Origin: an uncultured Dehalococcoidia bacterium
GTDB lineage: Bacteria; Chloroflexota; Dehalococcoidia; Lucifugimonadales; UBA3495
Assembly (NCBI GenBank): GCA_951812625.1
Contig: CATOSP010000002.1
Coordinates: 1,994,788 to 2,058,787, forward strand
Direction of reading: 5' to 3'
DNA length: 64,000 nt
A program made the position numbers and the translations under genes. Each line of letters starts with the position of its first letter. The first letter of the stretch is position 1. Below the pieces are notes generated by a model. It did no database searches and was not told the DNA's origin. It saw only the letters and a list, made by a program, of their open reading frames with translations. Shown in pieces: positions 34,828 through 43,517 of this stretch.

Positions 34828-35604
34828 ATGGTTCGAGAAGACCGCGGGGCCGGCAACACGCCGGAACACGGGCATATCGAGGTTCCGGGAGCCCGGGTGG
34901 GGTACTCTACCGCGGGGTCGGGCGACCCCGTAGTGATGATTGATACTGGTCTGTGGACCAACGGACCATTGGTCGACGCGCTGGCTCCAGACTACCACGT
35001 GGTATCCCTCAGTTTTCCCGGAATCTCTTTCGCAAACCTCCCCGGGTCGCTGAGGGATCTGGCCAGCATACTAACCCTCGCCGCGGACAAGTTGACAGAA
35101 GGCAAATACGCCTTGGTCGGTGAGTCGGTCGCTGGTGGAGTTGCACTCTGGCAAGCCCTCCTAGCACCCGACAATATCGAAACTCTGATCCTGATTTCCC
35201 CCACCACAGTGCTACCGATTGACGATCCGTTGACGGCAGGGCCGGGGCAACTTGTGGCCCACCCGGAGAACGATGCCGCGTTGCTTCCCGTGGAACCAGC
35301 CGTGGCCGCAGAAATAAGGGCAATCCTTCGGGTCGGCAGCCGCGACGCTGAGTTGGAGGAGCGGTTTGGGGAAATCTCCTGCGCCACGCTAGCGGTCTTT
35401 GGACTGAACGACCGAATAGTCACACCTGAGGCCGCCAGACTGTACAGGGAGAAGATACCCAACTGCAACATTTCCCTGGTCTACGACGCCGGACATGCCA
35501 TCGTCGCTGACCGGCCCGAAGCCTTGGCCAGTCTAGTGACTGACTTCGTGGAGCGGCGGGAAACTTTCATTGTCGGCCGGGAGTCCGGACTGATTAACCC
35601 TTGA
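34828..35604 (+). CDS. alpha/beta hydrolase
   Basis: A 258-residue alpha/beta hydrolase. The nucleophile elbow is VGESVAGG (Ser100), the acid is Asp195 in FGLNDRIVTP and the base is His223 in YDAGHAIVADRP, so the triad is complete. The oxyanion region (MIDTGLWTNGP) replaces the more common HG motif, hence a subfamily of unknown specificity; ester, lactone or C-C bond hydrolysis are all possible. No signal peptide. CGGAGAG lies just upstream of the ATG, 28 bases after the LLM gene, so it is in the same operon. Confidence 0.85.
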   Translation: MVREDRGAGNTPEHGHIEVPGARVGYSTAGSGDPVVMIDTGLWTNGPLVDALAPDYHVVSLSFPGISFANLPGSLRDLASILTLAADKLTEGKYALVGESVAGGVALWQALLAPDNIETLILISPTTVLPIDDPLTAGPGQLVAHPENDAALLPVEPAVAAEIRAILRVGSRDAELEERFGEISCATLAVFGLNDRIVTPEAARLYREKIPNCNISLVYDAGHAIVADRPEALASLVTDFVERRETFIVGRESGLINP

Positions 35605-35652
35605 TAGTCCCATACTGGTACGCGACAACACGTTACAGGAGCGAACCACGCC

Positions 35653-36426
35653 ATGCCTCACCTGCCATTGCCCGGAGTTGATCTGTGGTACGAGGATACC
35701 GGAGGCGACGGCGTTCCTGTGGTGTTCCTGCACGCTGCCACCGGGACCTGCGAGAGCTGGGTCTACCAACTGCCCAGTTTCGCCACGGCGGGCTACCGCT
35801 GCATCACCTACGAGCGGCGCACCTGGGGACGCTCCCGACCTACTGACACGGACGGAGGGCCGGGTTACGCAACTGATGACCTTCACGGCCTAGTCGGGGC
35901 GCTGGGGCTGGAGCCCTGCCATCTAGTGGCCACCGCAGCCGGGGGAATCGTCGCTCTGGCCTATTCCCTGGACCACCCAGAGCGGGTGCGGAGCGTGGTG
36001 GTGGCCAATACCATCGGAGGCGTTCAAGACCCGGAGTACCTAGAAGTGCAGTCCCGGCTCAGGCCAGAGGAGATACAGCGCCTGCCCGTGGACTTACGGG
36101 AGTTAGGGCCCTCGTACCGGGGTCTGTATCCGGAGGGAGCGGCCCGGTGGCTGGAAATTGAACAAGGCAGCCGACCCTATGAGATAGGGCCAGCCCAAAC
36201 GCCACCTGTTCCAATCACGTATGCCCGGCTGGCCACGATGCACGTCCCGACACTGGTCCTGGCAGGGGAAGCCGACTTGCTTTCGCCACCGGCGTTGATG
36301 CGGATGCTGGCGGCCCACATCCCAACCAGCCGTTACGTGTCACTGCCCGAGGTTGGTCACGCAGGGTTCTGGGAGCGGCCCCATGCCTGGAACGGCTTGG
36401 TGCTGGAGTTCCTGTCCCATCACTGA
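35653..36426 (+). CDS. alpha/beta-hydrolase-fold protein with Ala at the nucleophile position
   Basis: A 257-residue alpha/beta-hydrolase-fold protein with a typical opening (VPVVFLHAATGTCESWVYQL), cap and C-terminal strands. The nucleophile elbow, normally GHSMGG, reads A-T-A95-A-G-G, so the serine is replaced by alanine, while Asp208 (AGEADLLSPP) and His236 (EVGHAGFW) remain. It may be non-hydrolytic: some members of the fold catalyse other reactions or serve as receptors without the serine. It is the last gene of the operon, 48 bases after the previous hydrolase; AGGAG lies 12 bases before the ATG. Confidence 0.85.
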   Translation: MPHLPLPGVDLWYEDTGGDGVPVVFLHAATGTCESWVYQLPSFATAGYRCITYERRTWGRSRPTDTDGGPGYATDDLHGLVGALGLEPCHLVATAAGGIVALAYSLDHPERVRSVVVANTIGGVQDPEYLEVQSRLRPEEIQRLPVDLRELGPSYRGLYPEGAARWLEIEQGSRPYEIGPAQTPPVPITYARLATMHVPTLVLAGEADLLSPPALMRMLAAHIPTSRYVSLPEVGHAGFWERPHAWNGLVLEFLSHH

Positions 36427-36549
36427 TCGGATACCGGGAGTCCAGAGACCCGTTCCCATTGTTTCGCTGGAAGGTCGATCCCCAGTTCCTCGGCCGAATG
36501 GGTTAGTGACGGGGAAGGGCCGCGTGGCGATACCGCCAGGATAATGGGA

Positions 36550-37299
36550 TCAACCTTCGATCTTCCGCACCAGAATTTGCCGGGCCACGTTGTAACCCAC
36601 CGACGCCTGTCCAGTCTGGGTGGAGACAGTCAGGACTCCGAGATAGGGAGCTGCCTCGGCCACCTTGATCTCCTTATCCGGGGTCACCTGTGACTCCACC
36701 AGGAAACGCAACAGGTCGGAGTCTTCCTCAGGAATCCGCTCTACGACGTAGGGAATATTGGGCCTGGCCTGGTCCAGGGGTATGGCACTGGGGGGCATCT
36801 TCGGCTCGCCAGTGCCGGGGATTGGCCTGCCGAAAGGAGACCTGGTAGGTCTCTCCAGCAACTCGAACAGCCGCTCCTCCAGTTGGGGAGACACACCGTG
36901 CTCGAGACGGTGCGCCTCGATGTAGGCCTGGTGCGGCTCCATACCCAATATCTTCACAACCATCCACTCGACTAACCTGTGCCTCCGTGCGATGTCCTCC
37001 CCACCGGCCAGACCCTTCCTAGTCATGCGAATGCGTTTGTCGCTTCCAACTTCCACCAGCCCTTGTTTTTCCATCCTTCTGACCATCCCGGCAACCGATG
37101 GGACCGACGTTCCGAGGCCTTCAGTAGGGGGCAGGTCTCTCAGAGTCTCGGTAAGCTCGGTGACTGTCGGCTCACCTGTCTCTTCCCATAGTTTGTACAG
37201 GCACAGGAGATAGTTTTCGGTAGCTGGCGACAATCTTTCGTAGGTGGTGCCGGATGCGTGCGCTTCTACCGTGGTGTCGGTTCTCTTGCGTCTTGGCAT
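36550..37299 (-). CDS. DtxR/MntR-family metal-dependent repressor
   Basis: A 249-residue metalloregulator. Residues about 24-95 are the winged-helix domain (ATENYLLCLYKLWEE, VPSVAGMVRRMEKQGLVEV), then the metal-binding dimerisation domain with RRHRLVEWMVVKILGM and the ligand motif EAHRLEHGVS, and a C-terminal SH3-like (FeoA) domain after a linker of about 45 residues (PKMPPSAIPLDQARPNIPY). It represses iron or manganese uptake genes when the metal is bound. It lies 195 bases downstream of an iron-type ABC transporter on the same strand, so it is the obvious regulator of that system; see the inverted repeat at 40346. Confidence 0.88.
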   Translation of the reverse strand: MPRRKRTDTTVEAHASGTTYERLSPATENYLLCLYKLWEETGEPTVTELTETLRDLPPTEGLGTSVPSVAGMVRRMEKQGLVEVGSDKRIRMTRKGLAGGEDIARRHRLVEWMVVKILGMEPHQAYIEAHRLEHGVSPQLEERLFELLERPTRSPFGRPIPGTGEPKMPPSAIPLDQARPNIPYVVERIPEEDSDLLRFLVESQVTPDKEIKVAEAAPYLGVLTVSTQTGQASVGYNVARQILVRKIEG

Positions 37300-37493
37300 T
37301 ACACTACTTCCGTGACGTTAAGGTGGGGCTGGTCGCCCCTGAAGTATACACCAACACCCGGTCTGGTTCCGGGGGAACGAAGACACGGCACAGACCAATT
37401 AAGTGAGGTATGGGCGGGAAGTAGAGCGAAATATCCGTCGAAAGACAGTGGATTGGATTACTTGTGGCAGCGATTGTAGAGGTCAACGCCAGA

Positions 37494-38615
37494 TCAAGAG
37501 ACGTCCTTCCAGTCCTGCTGACCGCTGATTCTTCTGGTGTAACCCAGGATGGGAGCACCAAGTTCGTCCGTACCCATCGCGCCGTTTCGTGCAAAGGCCA
37601 TGAGTGTGCGGTTGGGGGCCAAGGCGACTTTCACCATGTCCCCATCACGGAAATAGGCGGAATGGTCCTGTAGGCTGCGAAGCACCATACCGGATGGCAG
37701 GGCCACGGAGTAGAGGTAGTGTGTGCCCTTGAAGACCCTATCCACCACCTTGCCAGTCCCTTGGCTAGACGCATAGATAGCAACGTCACTGGGCCGAAGA
37801 AGGACCTCCGCGCCTGCTCCCAAAGGCAGCCTTGCATCGACCGTCAATGTCCCGATCTCGGTGAGCAGTTCATGTTCGTTCATCTGCCCAGGGACAAAGT
37901 CGGCCATTCCTATGAACTCCGCAACAAATCGGCTGGCTGGCCTGTGAAACACTTCCTCCGGTGGCCCCAACTGCGCAATCCTACCCTCGTGCATCACCGC
38001 GACCAGGTCACCCAGTAGCAACGCTTCTTCCTGATCATGGGTCACGAAGACTGCGGTGGCGTCGCTAGTCCTAAGCAGGTCGATGACATCTTGCCGGACC
38101 TGCTCCCTGAGCTGCGGGTCGAGGTTGGAGAACGGTTCGTCCAACAACAGCACATCCGGTCCGGGGGCAAGAGCACGGGCCAGGGCCAGGCGTTGTTGCT
38201 GGCCTCCAGACAGCTCGTGGGGCATCCGCTCCGAGAGCATGTCCAGCCCAACCATGCGGAGCGCCTCGAGAGTCCGGTCCGCGCGCCCGTCCCGCTGTTG
38301 CAGACCGTAAGCCGCGTTTTGCCGGACTGTTAGATGCGGGAAGAGTGCGCCGTCCTGAAACACCATGCCGACTTTGCGGCGTTCTGGTGGAGACCAAGCG
38401 TCCGGCCCGGCTACGGGGCTGCCGCTGATGGAAATGCGGCCCGAATCGGGCTTCTCGAAACCCGCGATGAGACGAAGAGCGGTGGTCTTGCCACACCCGC
38501 TGGGTCCAAGGAGGACCAAGACCTGCCCTTGTTCGACCCGCAGGTCCAAGTCGTCTACGGCCCGCACTTCGCCGAACGCCTTGGCGACGCCACAGCATTC
38601 AACCATCGGGGGCAC
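37494..38615 (-). CDS. ABC transporter ATP-binding protein, iron(III)/PotA-like
   Basis: A 373-residue ABC ATPase of the FbpC/PotA type. Walker A GPSGCGKTT, Q-loop FQDGALFPH, signature LSGGQQQR, Walker B VLLLDEP and switch VTHD are intact; the C-terminal 130 residues are the TOBE regulatory domain (PGQMNEHELL, VLLRPSDVAIYAS). It energises the permease encoded just upstream; the stop of the permease and this start are 6 bases apart. The first codon is GTG (38615) or the ATG at 38606. Association with a DtxR-family repressor supports ferric iron (or manganese) as substrate rather than polyamines. Confidence 0.88.
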   Translation of the reverse strand: MPPMVECCGVAKAFGEVRAVDDLDLRVEQGQVLVLLGPSGCGKTTALRLIAGFEKPDSGRISISGSPVAGPDAWSPPERRKVGMVFQDGALFPHLTVRQNAAYGLQQRDGRADRTLEALRMVGLDMLSERMPHELSGGQQQRLALARALAPGPDVLLLDEPFSNLDPQLREQVRQDVIDLLRTSDATAVFVTHDQEEALLLGDLVAVMHEGRIAQLGPPEEVFHRPASRFVAEFIGMADFVPGQMNEHELLTEIGTLTVDARLPLGAGAEVLLRPSDVAIYASSQGTGKVVDRVFKGTHYLYSVALPSGMVLRSLQDHSAYFRDGDMVKVALAPNRTLMAFARNGAMGTDELGAPILGYTRRISGQQDWKDVS

Positions 38616-38621
38616 GGAGGG

Positions 38622-40253
38622 CTACCTGTGTCCCCGGAGGATGAGAAACGCCATTGGTATGGACGCGCAAAGAATAAGGAACAGGGCGGGCATGGCCGCC
38701 TGGGCAAAGAAGGCTTCCGACGCCGCAGACCAGATGGAAGTGGCCAGGGTGTCGAACCCGATCGGCGCCAGGATCAGCGTCGCAGGCAGTTCCTTCATCG
38801 TCAGCAGGAAAACGAGTGCGGCACCGGCCAGCATTCCCGGTCGAACCAGTGGCGCAGTAACCGACGCGAAGACCTTGAACGGGGAACTACCAAGGCTCCT
38901 CGCCGCTTCCTCCATCGCCGGACTCACCTGGAGCAGGGACGCCCTGGTTGCTCCAAGTCCCGCAGGCAGGAATAGGACTAGGTATGCGAACACGAGCAGG
39001 ACATGGCTCTGATACAGCGGGGTCGCGTAGTTTGCCCCAAAGAACACCAGCGCCAGGGCAACCACCACACCCGGCAGGGCGAACCCAATGTAGGTCATGC
39101 GCTCCAAACCGCTGGTAACCCATCCCGTATGACGGGCAGCTAGGACTGCTACCGGCAGCGCCGCCAAGATGCAGACCAGCGCAGCCAGTCCAGAGATGTA
39201 CATGGAATTTCTGGTCGCGGCCCAGAGAAGAAGCAGAGGCTCCCCGGCCAAAACGCCCCGGACGGCCCAGAATCCCAGGATTCCCAAGGGCATTGCAATG
39301 GCCAGAATTCCAACCGAGGCGCACAATCCAAAGGCAGGCCATCGCCAAACGCCCAGCTTAACCTGCGATACCGGACGCACCGCCCCGTTGGTGCTACGGT
39401 AGTATTTCGACCTGCTCCTGCTCAAGGCCTCCAAGGATACAATTCCCAGTGCCACCACGACCAAAGCCAGGGACAGAAACGCCGCCAACGACCGGTCGAG
39501 AGCGGACTCGTACTGGAGGAATATGGACCAGGTAAACGTTTCATAGTTGAGCAGGGAAACCGCCCCAAAGTCGCTGAGAGTGTATAGAGCAACCAGCAGC
39601 CCTCCGGCAAGGATGGCCGGACGCAGAAGCGGCAGAGTCACCCGCAGAAAGGTCGCACGTGCGCTGAATCCCATCCCCAGGGAAGTCTCTTCCAACGCTG
39701 GGTCGAGACGCCATAACACAGCCCGCACCGGGAAGACTATGTATGGGTAGCTCAGCAATGTAAGTGTCAACATCGCGCCGGGGAAACCGTAAATGTCCGG
39801 CAGTCGTTCCACGCCGAACAGCGTCTCCAGAAGCCCCTGCAACATGCCACGGGGCCCCAGGGCAACCACAACGATGAAGCCGCCAACATGGGTCGGGACC
39901 ACGAGAGGCAACACCGTGACCACGCCCCAGAACCGGCGCCATGGCAAGTCTGTCCTAACCGTCAGCCACGCTACGGGCACAGCTATGGCTATGGAGGCTC
40001 CCGTCACGGCGGCGACCAGCAGCAGAGTCCGGCCCAGAGTCTCCACCAAGGTCGGCCGCATCAGAAGGTCGAATCCAGCGGCGTCGGCGGCCCTAATGAT
40101 CAGATATAACACGGGGAGCGCCATCGCCACAGCCACTGCGGCTGCCGGGAGAAGGACGAACAATGGCGGGCGGGACGCTGCGGCGGAAGATCCATGCCGC
40201 TGTGGGCGGACGACGGCTGAATGTTCCGATTGGGTTACGGCGGTAGATTGCAT
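38622..40253 (-). CDS. ABC transporter permease, two fused halves (iron(III) type)
   Basis: A 543-residue permease with about twelve helices, formed by two fused permease halves as in the FbpB/AfuB proteins. Each half has its ATPase-coupling EAA loop: EETSLGMGFSARATFLRV and EEAARSLGSSPFKVFASV. The N-terminal 30 residues (QSTAVTQSEHSAVVRPQ) are cytoplasmic. I chose the ATG at 40253; the frame stays open to 40379 but that part contains the promoter. A substrate-binding protein gene is missing from the neighbourhood, so it is either encoded elsewhere or replaced. Driven by the promoter at 40351-40379 and probably repressed by the DtxR-type protein. Confidence 0.88.
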   Translation of the reverse strand: MQSTAVTQSEHSAVVRPQRHGSSAAASRPPLFVLLPAAAVAVAMALPVLYLIIRAADAAGFDLLMRPTLVETLGRTLLLVAAVTGASIAIAVPVAWLTVRTDLPWRRFWGVVTVLPLVVPTHVGGFIVVVALGPRGMLQGLLETLFGVERLPDIYGFPGAMLTLTLLSYPYIVFPVRAVLWRLDPALEETSLGMGFSARATFLRVTLPLLRPAILAGGLLVALYTLSDFGAVSLLNYETFTWSIFLQYESALDRSLAAFLSLALVVVALGIVSLEALSRSRSKYYRSTNGAVRPVSQVKLGVWRWPAFGLCASVGILAIAMPLGILGFWAVRGVLAGEPLLLLWAATRNSMYISGLAALVCILAALPVAVLAARHTGWVTSGLERMTYIGFALPGVVVALALVFFGANYATPLYQSHVLLVFAYLVLFLPAGLGATRASLLQVSPAMEEAARSLGSSPFKVFASVTAPLVRPGMLAGAALVFLLTMKELPATLILAPIGFDTLATSIWSAASEAFFAQAAMPALFLILCASIPMAFLILRGHR

Positions 40254-40345
40254 CAGTGCGCCAACGGTACATGATGGGATGCGGTATGAGATATATAATG
40301 TATCTGTATATACGTCGCCGATAATTAAGAGTACACGACTCAGGA

Positions 40346-40379
40346 GCGATATTACATAGTATATCGCCTGGTTTGTCAA
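40346..40379 (-). promoter_or_regulatory. sigma70 promoter with overlapping inverted-repeat operator
   Basis: On the minus strand TTGACA (40379-40374) and TGTAAT (40356-40351) are 17 bases apart. The -10 box lies inside a perfect inverted repeat, GCGATAT (40346-40352), 8-base spacer, ATATCGC (40361-40367). A repressor bound here would block RNA polymerase; the DtxR-family regulator encoded at the end of this operon is the best candidate. The site does not match the IdeR consensus, so recognition is inferred. Confidence 0.65.
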
Positions 40380-40649
40380 CCATAGCGACGGTGAATATGC
40401 AACGTTTCACCGCCTTCGCCATTGGCCCATTTTAGGTCGCGCAATAGGAGTGGGATCCGAAAGGCCACCCAGCAGCGAAGTTCGTTCTAGCGGACCCTAG
40501 AGAACTGAGAAAACCGGCGGAATAAACAGCAGCGATTCCGATGCAATCCCTCGAACTGAAACAACGCAGGCGACGAGGTGCGCCCGACGTCACACCCCCG
40601 AGGCAGACCTCAGCCCCCGATTGGGAATGCGGGTGGCAGTGAGAACCAG

Positions 40650-41498
40650 TTACCGCCCCTGGGAGATGGCCTGGCGTCCCAGTTGGGGCCAGGCTATGGG
40701 CGCACCGGCCCTTTCCAGCCTCTCCTCTATCGGGAGGGACTCATCCCAGTAGTAGCCTATGAAACGGCGTCCGTTCACCGCCGACGATTCGTCCGACGCC
40801 AGCCATACCACCGGGGCCTGCATCACGTCGGGCTGTATCAGGGCCGAGCGGTCCAGATTCGGCTCCGGAGCAATCAGGTTGGTGTTAGTCCCGCCACCAG
40901 GCACCAGAACGTTGACCGTGACGCCCGTGTCTTCCAACTCCTGGGCCATGATGGCCATCAGGGCCTCGTGCCCCGCCTTGGATGGGCCATAGGGGGAACC
41001 CTGCCTGCGCCACATGGTATCCATGCTGGTGGTCACGCCGATGACGCGGCCCCAGCCCTGGCTTATCAGGTGGCCGACTGCAGCCCGCGCCATGAAGAAT
41101 GGGCCGCTGAAGTTGACCGCCACGACACGTTCCCATGCCTCGGGGGATGTCTCCCAGAAGTTGGCCCTTGAGCCGGAGCCGAGACCCGCGGCCCTGGGGT
41201 TGGTCCCGGCGTTGTTGACCAGTATGTGCAGACCGCCCAGACCGGAGATGGTCTGGTTTACCGCTGCTTCGGCATCATCGGGGTTGGTCACGTCGGCGCG
41301 GATGGTGATGACGCAATCGTCACCCCCGATCTCCCGCATGTCATTGGAAGTCTCGTCCAGCCAGTTCTGGTTGATGTCCATCATGGCGACGCGCGCCCCG
41401 GCCCTGACGAGGGCCTCGGTCATGTTGCGCCCCAGGCCAATGGGACTGGCCGCGCCCGTGACGATGGCGACTTTCCCCTGTAGCACGTTGTCCGGCAT
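40650..41498 (-). CDS. short-chain dehydrogenase/reductase (SDR)
   Basis: A 282-residue SDR. The cofactor loop is TGAASPIGLGRNM (a variant of the TGxxxGxG motif near residue 14), the acidic MMDIN after beta-2 favours NAD, HILVNNAG is intact, and the catalytic TSMD and Y-x3-K (YGPSKAGHEA) are present. The C-terminal tail (FIGYYWDESLPIEERLERAG) is longer than in the 19700 SDR and replaces the usual VDGG end, as in some SDRs of secondary catabolism. Substrate unknown. AGGAGG precedes the ATG by 4 bases. It is 67 bases from the SirB1-like gene on the same strand. Confidence 0.88.
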   Translation of the reverse strand: MPDNVLQGKVAIVTGAASPIGLGRNMTEALVRAGARVAMMDINQNWLDETSNDMREIGGDDCVITIRADVTNPDDAEAAVNQTISGLGGLHILVNNAGTNPRAAGLGSGSRANFWETSPEAWERVVAVNFSGPFFMARAAVGHLISQGWGRVIGVTTSMDTMWRRQGSPYGPSKAGHEALMAIMAQELEDTGVTVNVLVPGGGTNTNLIAPEPNLDRSALIQPDVMQAPVVWLASDESSAVNGRRFIGYYWDESLPIEERLERAGAPIAWPQLGRQAISQGR

Positions 41499-41565
41499 GA
41501 CGCCTCCTGCTGTTGCGATTATTGCTGAGTAAAGTACATCGGTTGGGATGTGTTAGCGGCGGGTG

Positions 41566-42390
41566 TCACGACAGCCGTTGCTCCAGGGCGTCAACCAGTC
41601 GCTGCACCGGGCCGTGCTGCGGCCCCGCTTGTCTTGCTCCCAGGTAGAAACGGAGGTCGGTGAGGGCCTCCTGGAAGTGGCCCAGTTGGTAGTGGATCAG
41701 GCCCCGGTCCCTTCTTTCCTCCGGCGCTTCCGGGGCCAGGGCCACGAGGAAATCGATGGCCATGAGGGCGCGGGGATGGTCGCGCTGGTGGAGGTAGACG
41801 CCCTTGAGGTTGCGCAACATACGTGCCAGGAACTCCCGGTTGTTCACCGGGTCGAGGTAACCGGGGTCCCACTCCGCATTCTCCCCTACGACCTGCCGGA
41901 GCCGCTCGGAGCATTCAGCTTCCGAGAGCATGATGCCCCGGTGAAAAGGGTCGATCACCAGACCCGGTTCTGTCCGGTGGGACACCAGGAAATGGCCGGG
42001 CATACCCACTCCCTGCAATGGTATCCCAGCCCGCTCCCCGACCAAGATGCACACCAGCGAAAGGGTGATGGGGATGCCAAGGCGACGGGACAGAACATCG
42101 CTCAGGTAGCTGTTGCGCGGGTCGTAGTAGTCGTCCTGGTTGCCGGAGAAACTCACCTCGTCGAACAGGTATTCGCTGAGCCGGTTGACCCTGGAGAAGA
42201 TGTCCGGTGCTTCCCCAACCCGGCGCATTGCGGCGTTGGCCAAGGAGTCGAGAGCTGCCAACTGTCCGTCAATATCCAGGTCCGGGTACTCCGCGGCGGA
42301 AATCAGCAGGGCGGCCTGGGCAAGGTCGATGTCCGGGTCTGGCAGGGTGGTTGCCGCCACAAACCGGCGGCGGCTCTCATCGTAGTCCAT
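41566..42390 (-). CDS. SirB1-like transglutaminase-fold protein with TPR tail
   Basis: A 274-residue protein of the SirB1/'transglutaminase-like core 2' type (PF13369). The core is visible as DIFSRVNRLSEYLFDEVSF, YYDPRNSYLSDVLSRRLGIP, SLVCILVGERAGIPLQGVGM and PGHFLVSHRTEPGLVIDPF; the papain-like Cys (LVCIL), His (GHFLV) and Asp (IDPF) occur in the expected order. The last 80 residues are a TPR-like pair (LKGVYLHQRDHPRALMAI, HYQLGHFQEALTDLRFYL). Family function is unproven. I chose the ATG at 42390 (GGAGGG upstream); an ATG at 42408 is possible and longer forms are unlike the family. Confidence 0.82.
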   Translation of the reverse strand: MDYDESRRRFVAATTLPDPDIDLAQAALLISAAEYPDLDIDGQLAALDSLANAAMRRVGEAPDIFSRVNRLSEYLFDEVSFSGNQDDYYDPRNSYLSDVLSRRLGIPITLSLVCILVGERAGIPLQGVGMPGHFLVSHRTEPGLVIDPFHRGIMLSEAECSERLRQVVGENAEWDPGYLDPVNNREFLARMLRNLKGVYLHQRDHPRALMAIDFLVALAPEAPEERRDRGLIHYQLGHFQEALTDLRFYLGARQAGPQHGPVQRLVDALEQRLS

Positions 42391-42658
42391 GCGGGCCCGG
42401 CCCTCCATACAGCGACGGCTTTGGGATGCGGGTGCGGCCCTATCCCTGGTCTTGGCCGAGGGCAAGCGTTGGCCGCGCGGCGTCCGGGGCCATTCTACCA
42501 AAGAACCGCGCCGGGCGGCCCGGACCGGAGGCCAATGGCAGCGGGCCTGCTTGACTGTTAGATATGGGCGCACCATATTGGAGCGCGGAGATGCGCTGCC
42601 CGGAAATCCCGGGCAGCAGTCAGTCCCCGGAACAGCCTGATAGGGAAGGTGGGTCAGA

Positions 42659-43429
42659 ATGGCCTCTCAGCTAGACGACACCATGCGCCAGGTTGCCATT
42701 GCCAACCGGATTCTTTCGGACGTGGGTCTGGCGGTCGGGGTGACGACCGCCCTCGGCCACGTCAGTATGCGGGTGCCCGGCGACCCGGAGCGGTTCGTGG
42801 TCAAGGGGCGTCAGTACGAGGTGGACGCCCTGGCGGTGATGCGCCCGGAGGATATGGTGGTGTGCGACCTGGAGGGGTTCCTAGTGCAGGCGCGGCCCGG
42901 ATTGAGCCAGTGCTCCGAGGTCAAGATTCATTCCTGCATCTACAAGACCCGGCCCGACGTTCGTTCGGTGGCCCACGTCCATCCCAGGTACACGGTGTTG
43001 ATGAGCACTTTAGGGCAGGCCTTGGTCCCGATGTGCCAGGAAGGGGCGCAGTTGGTGAGGCGGCCGCTGCCGGTCTACCCCCATACCAAGACCATCCAGA
43101 GCGACGACGAAGGCATGGAGATGGTGGAGGTGATGGGCACTGAAGCGATTGTCCTGCTCCAGGGCCACGGGGCGGTGACCACGGGTGCGACAGCGGCCGA
43201 GTCGGTCACCAGCATGATGCAGTTGGAAGAGCAGGCCCGGATGAATTACCTGGCCTACTGCGCGGAAGGGCCGGAACATACGCGGCTGCCCGACGAACTG
43301 GTGGATGAGATGAACAACCGGACGCCGCTGCACGAGCTTCCCCATTTCCGCGACGTGCTACAAGGCCGGGAGCCGCAGCGGGACGGGATATGGAACTACT
43401 GGGTGGTGTCGGCGTCCGAGGGAATGTAA
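42659..43429 (+). CDS. class II aldolase/adducin-family protein
   Basis: A 256-residue zinc-dependent class II aldolase/adducin-fold enzyme. TALGHVSMRVPGD is the phosphate-side loop; the zinc ligands H106 and H108 lie in AHVHPRY and H170 in LLQGHGAVTTG, and the acid before HSC (EVKIH, Glu87) fits the catalytic base. Fuculose-type aldolases, ribulose-phosphate epimerases and decarboxylases of aromatic meta-pathways (for example 4-carboxy-4-hydroxy-2-oxoadipate-like steps) share this fold. Facing a LigB-type ring-cleavage dioxygenase gene across a terminator, a role in aromatic breakdown is plausible but not proven. AGGGAAGG lies 9 bases before the ATG. Confidence 0.85.
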   Translation: MASQLDDTMRQVAIANRILSDVGLAVGVTTALGHVSMRVPGDPERFVVKGRQYEVDALAVMRPEDMVVCDLEGFLVQARPGLSQCSEVKIHSCIYKTRPDVRSVAHVHPRYTVLMSTLGQALVPMCQEGAQLVRRPLPVYPHTKTIQSDDEGMEMVEVMGTEAIVLLQGHGAVTTGATAAESVTSMMQLEEQARMNYLAYCAEGPEHTRLPDELVDEMNNRTPLHELPHFRDVLQGREPQRDGIWNYWVVSASEGM

Positions 43430-43443
43430 CCGCCGTTGTCAAT

Positions 43444-43482
43444 GTCCCACGTTCCAGGTCAAAGCCGGAACGTGGGACTTTT
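43444..43482 (+). terminator. rho-independent terminator
   Basis: GTCCCACGTTCC (43444-43455) pairs perfectly with GGAACGTGGGAC (43467-43478) and is followed by TTTT (43479-43482). It lies 15 bases after the class II aldolase stop, between two convergent genes. Confidence 0.85.
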
Positions 43483-43517
43483 GCCGCTGTTAAAGTGAGA
43501 GTCCGGCACAGGGCGGG

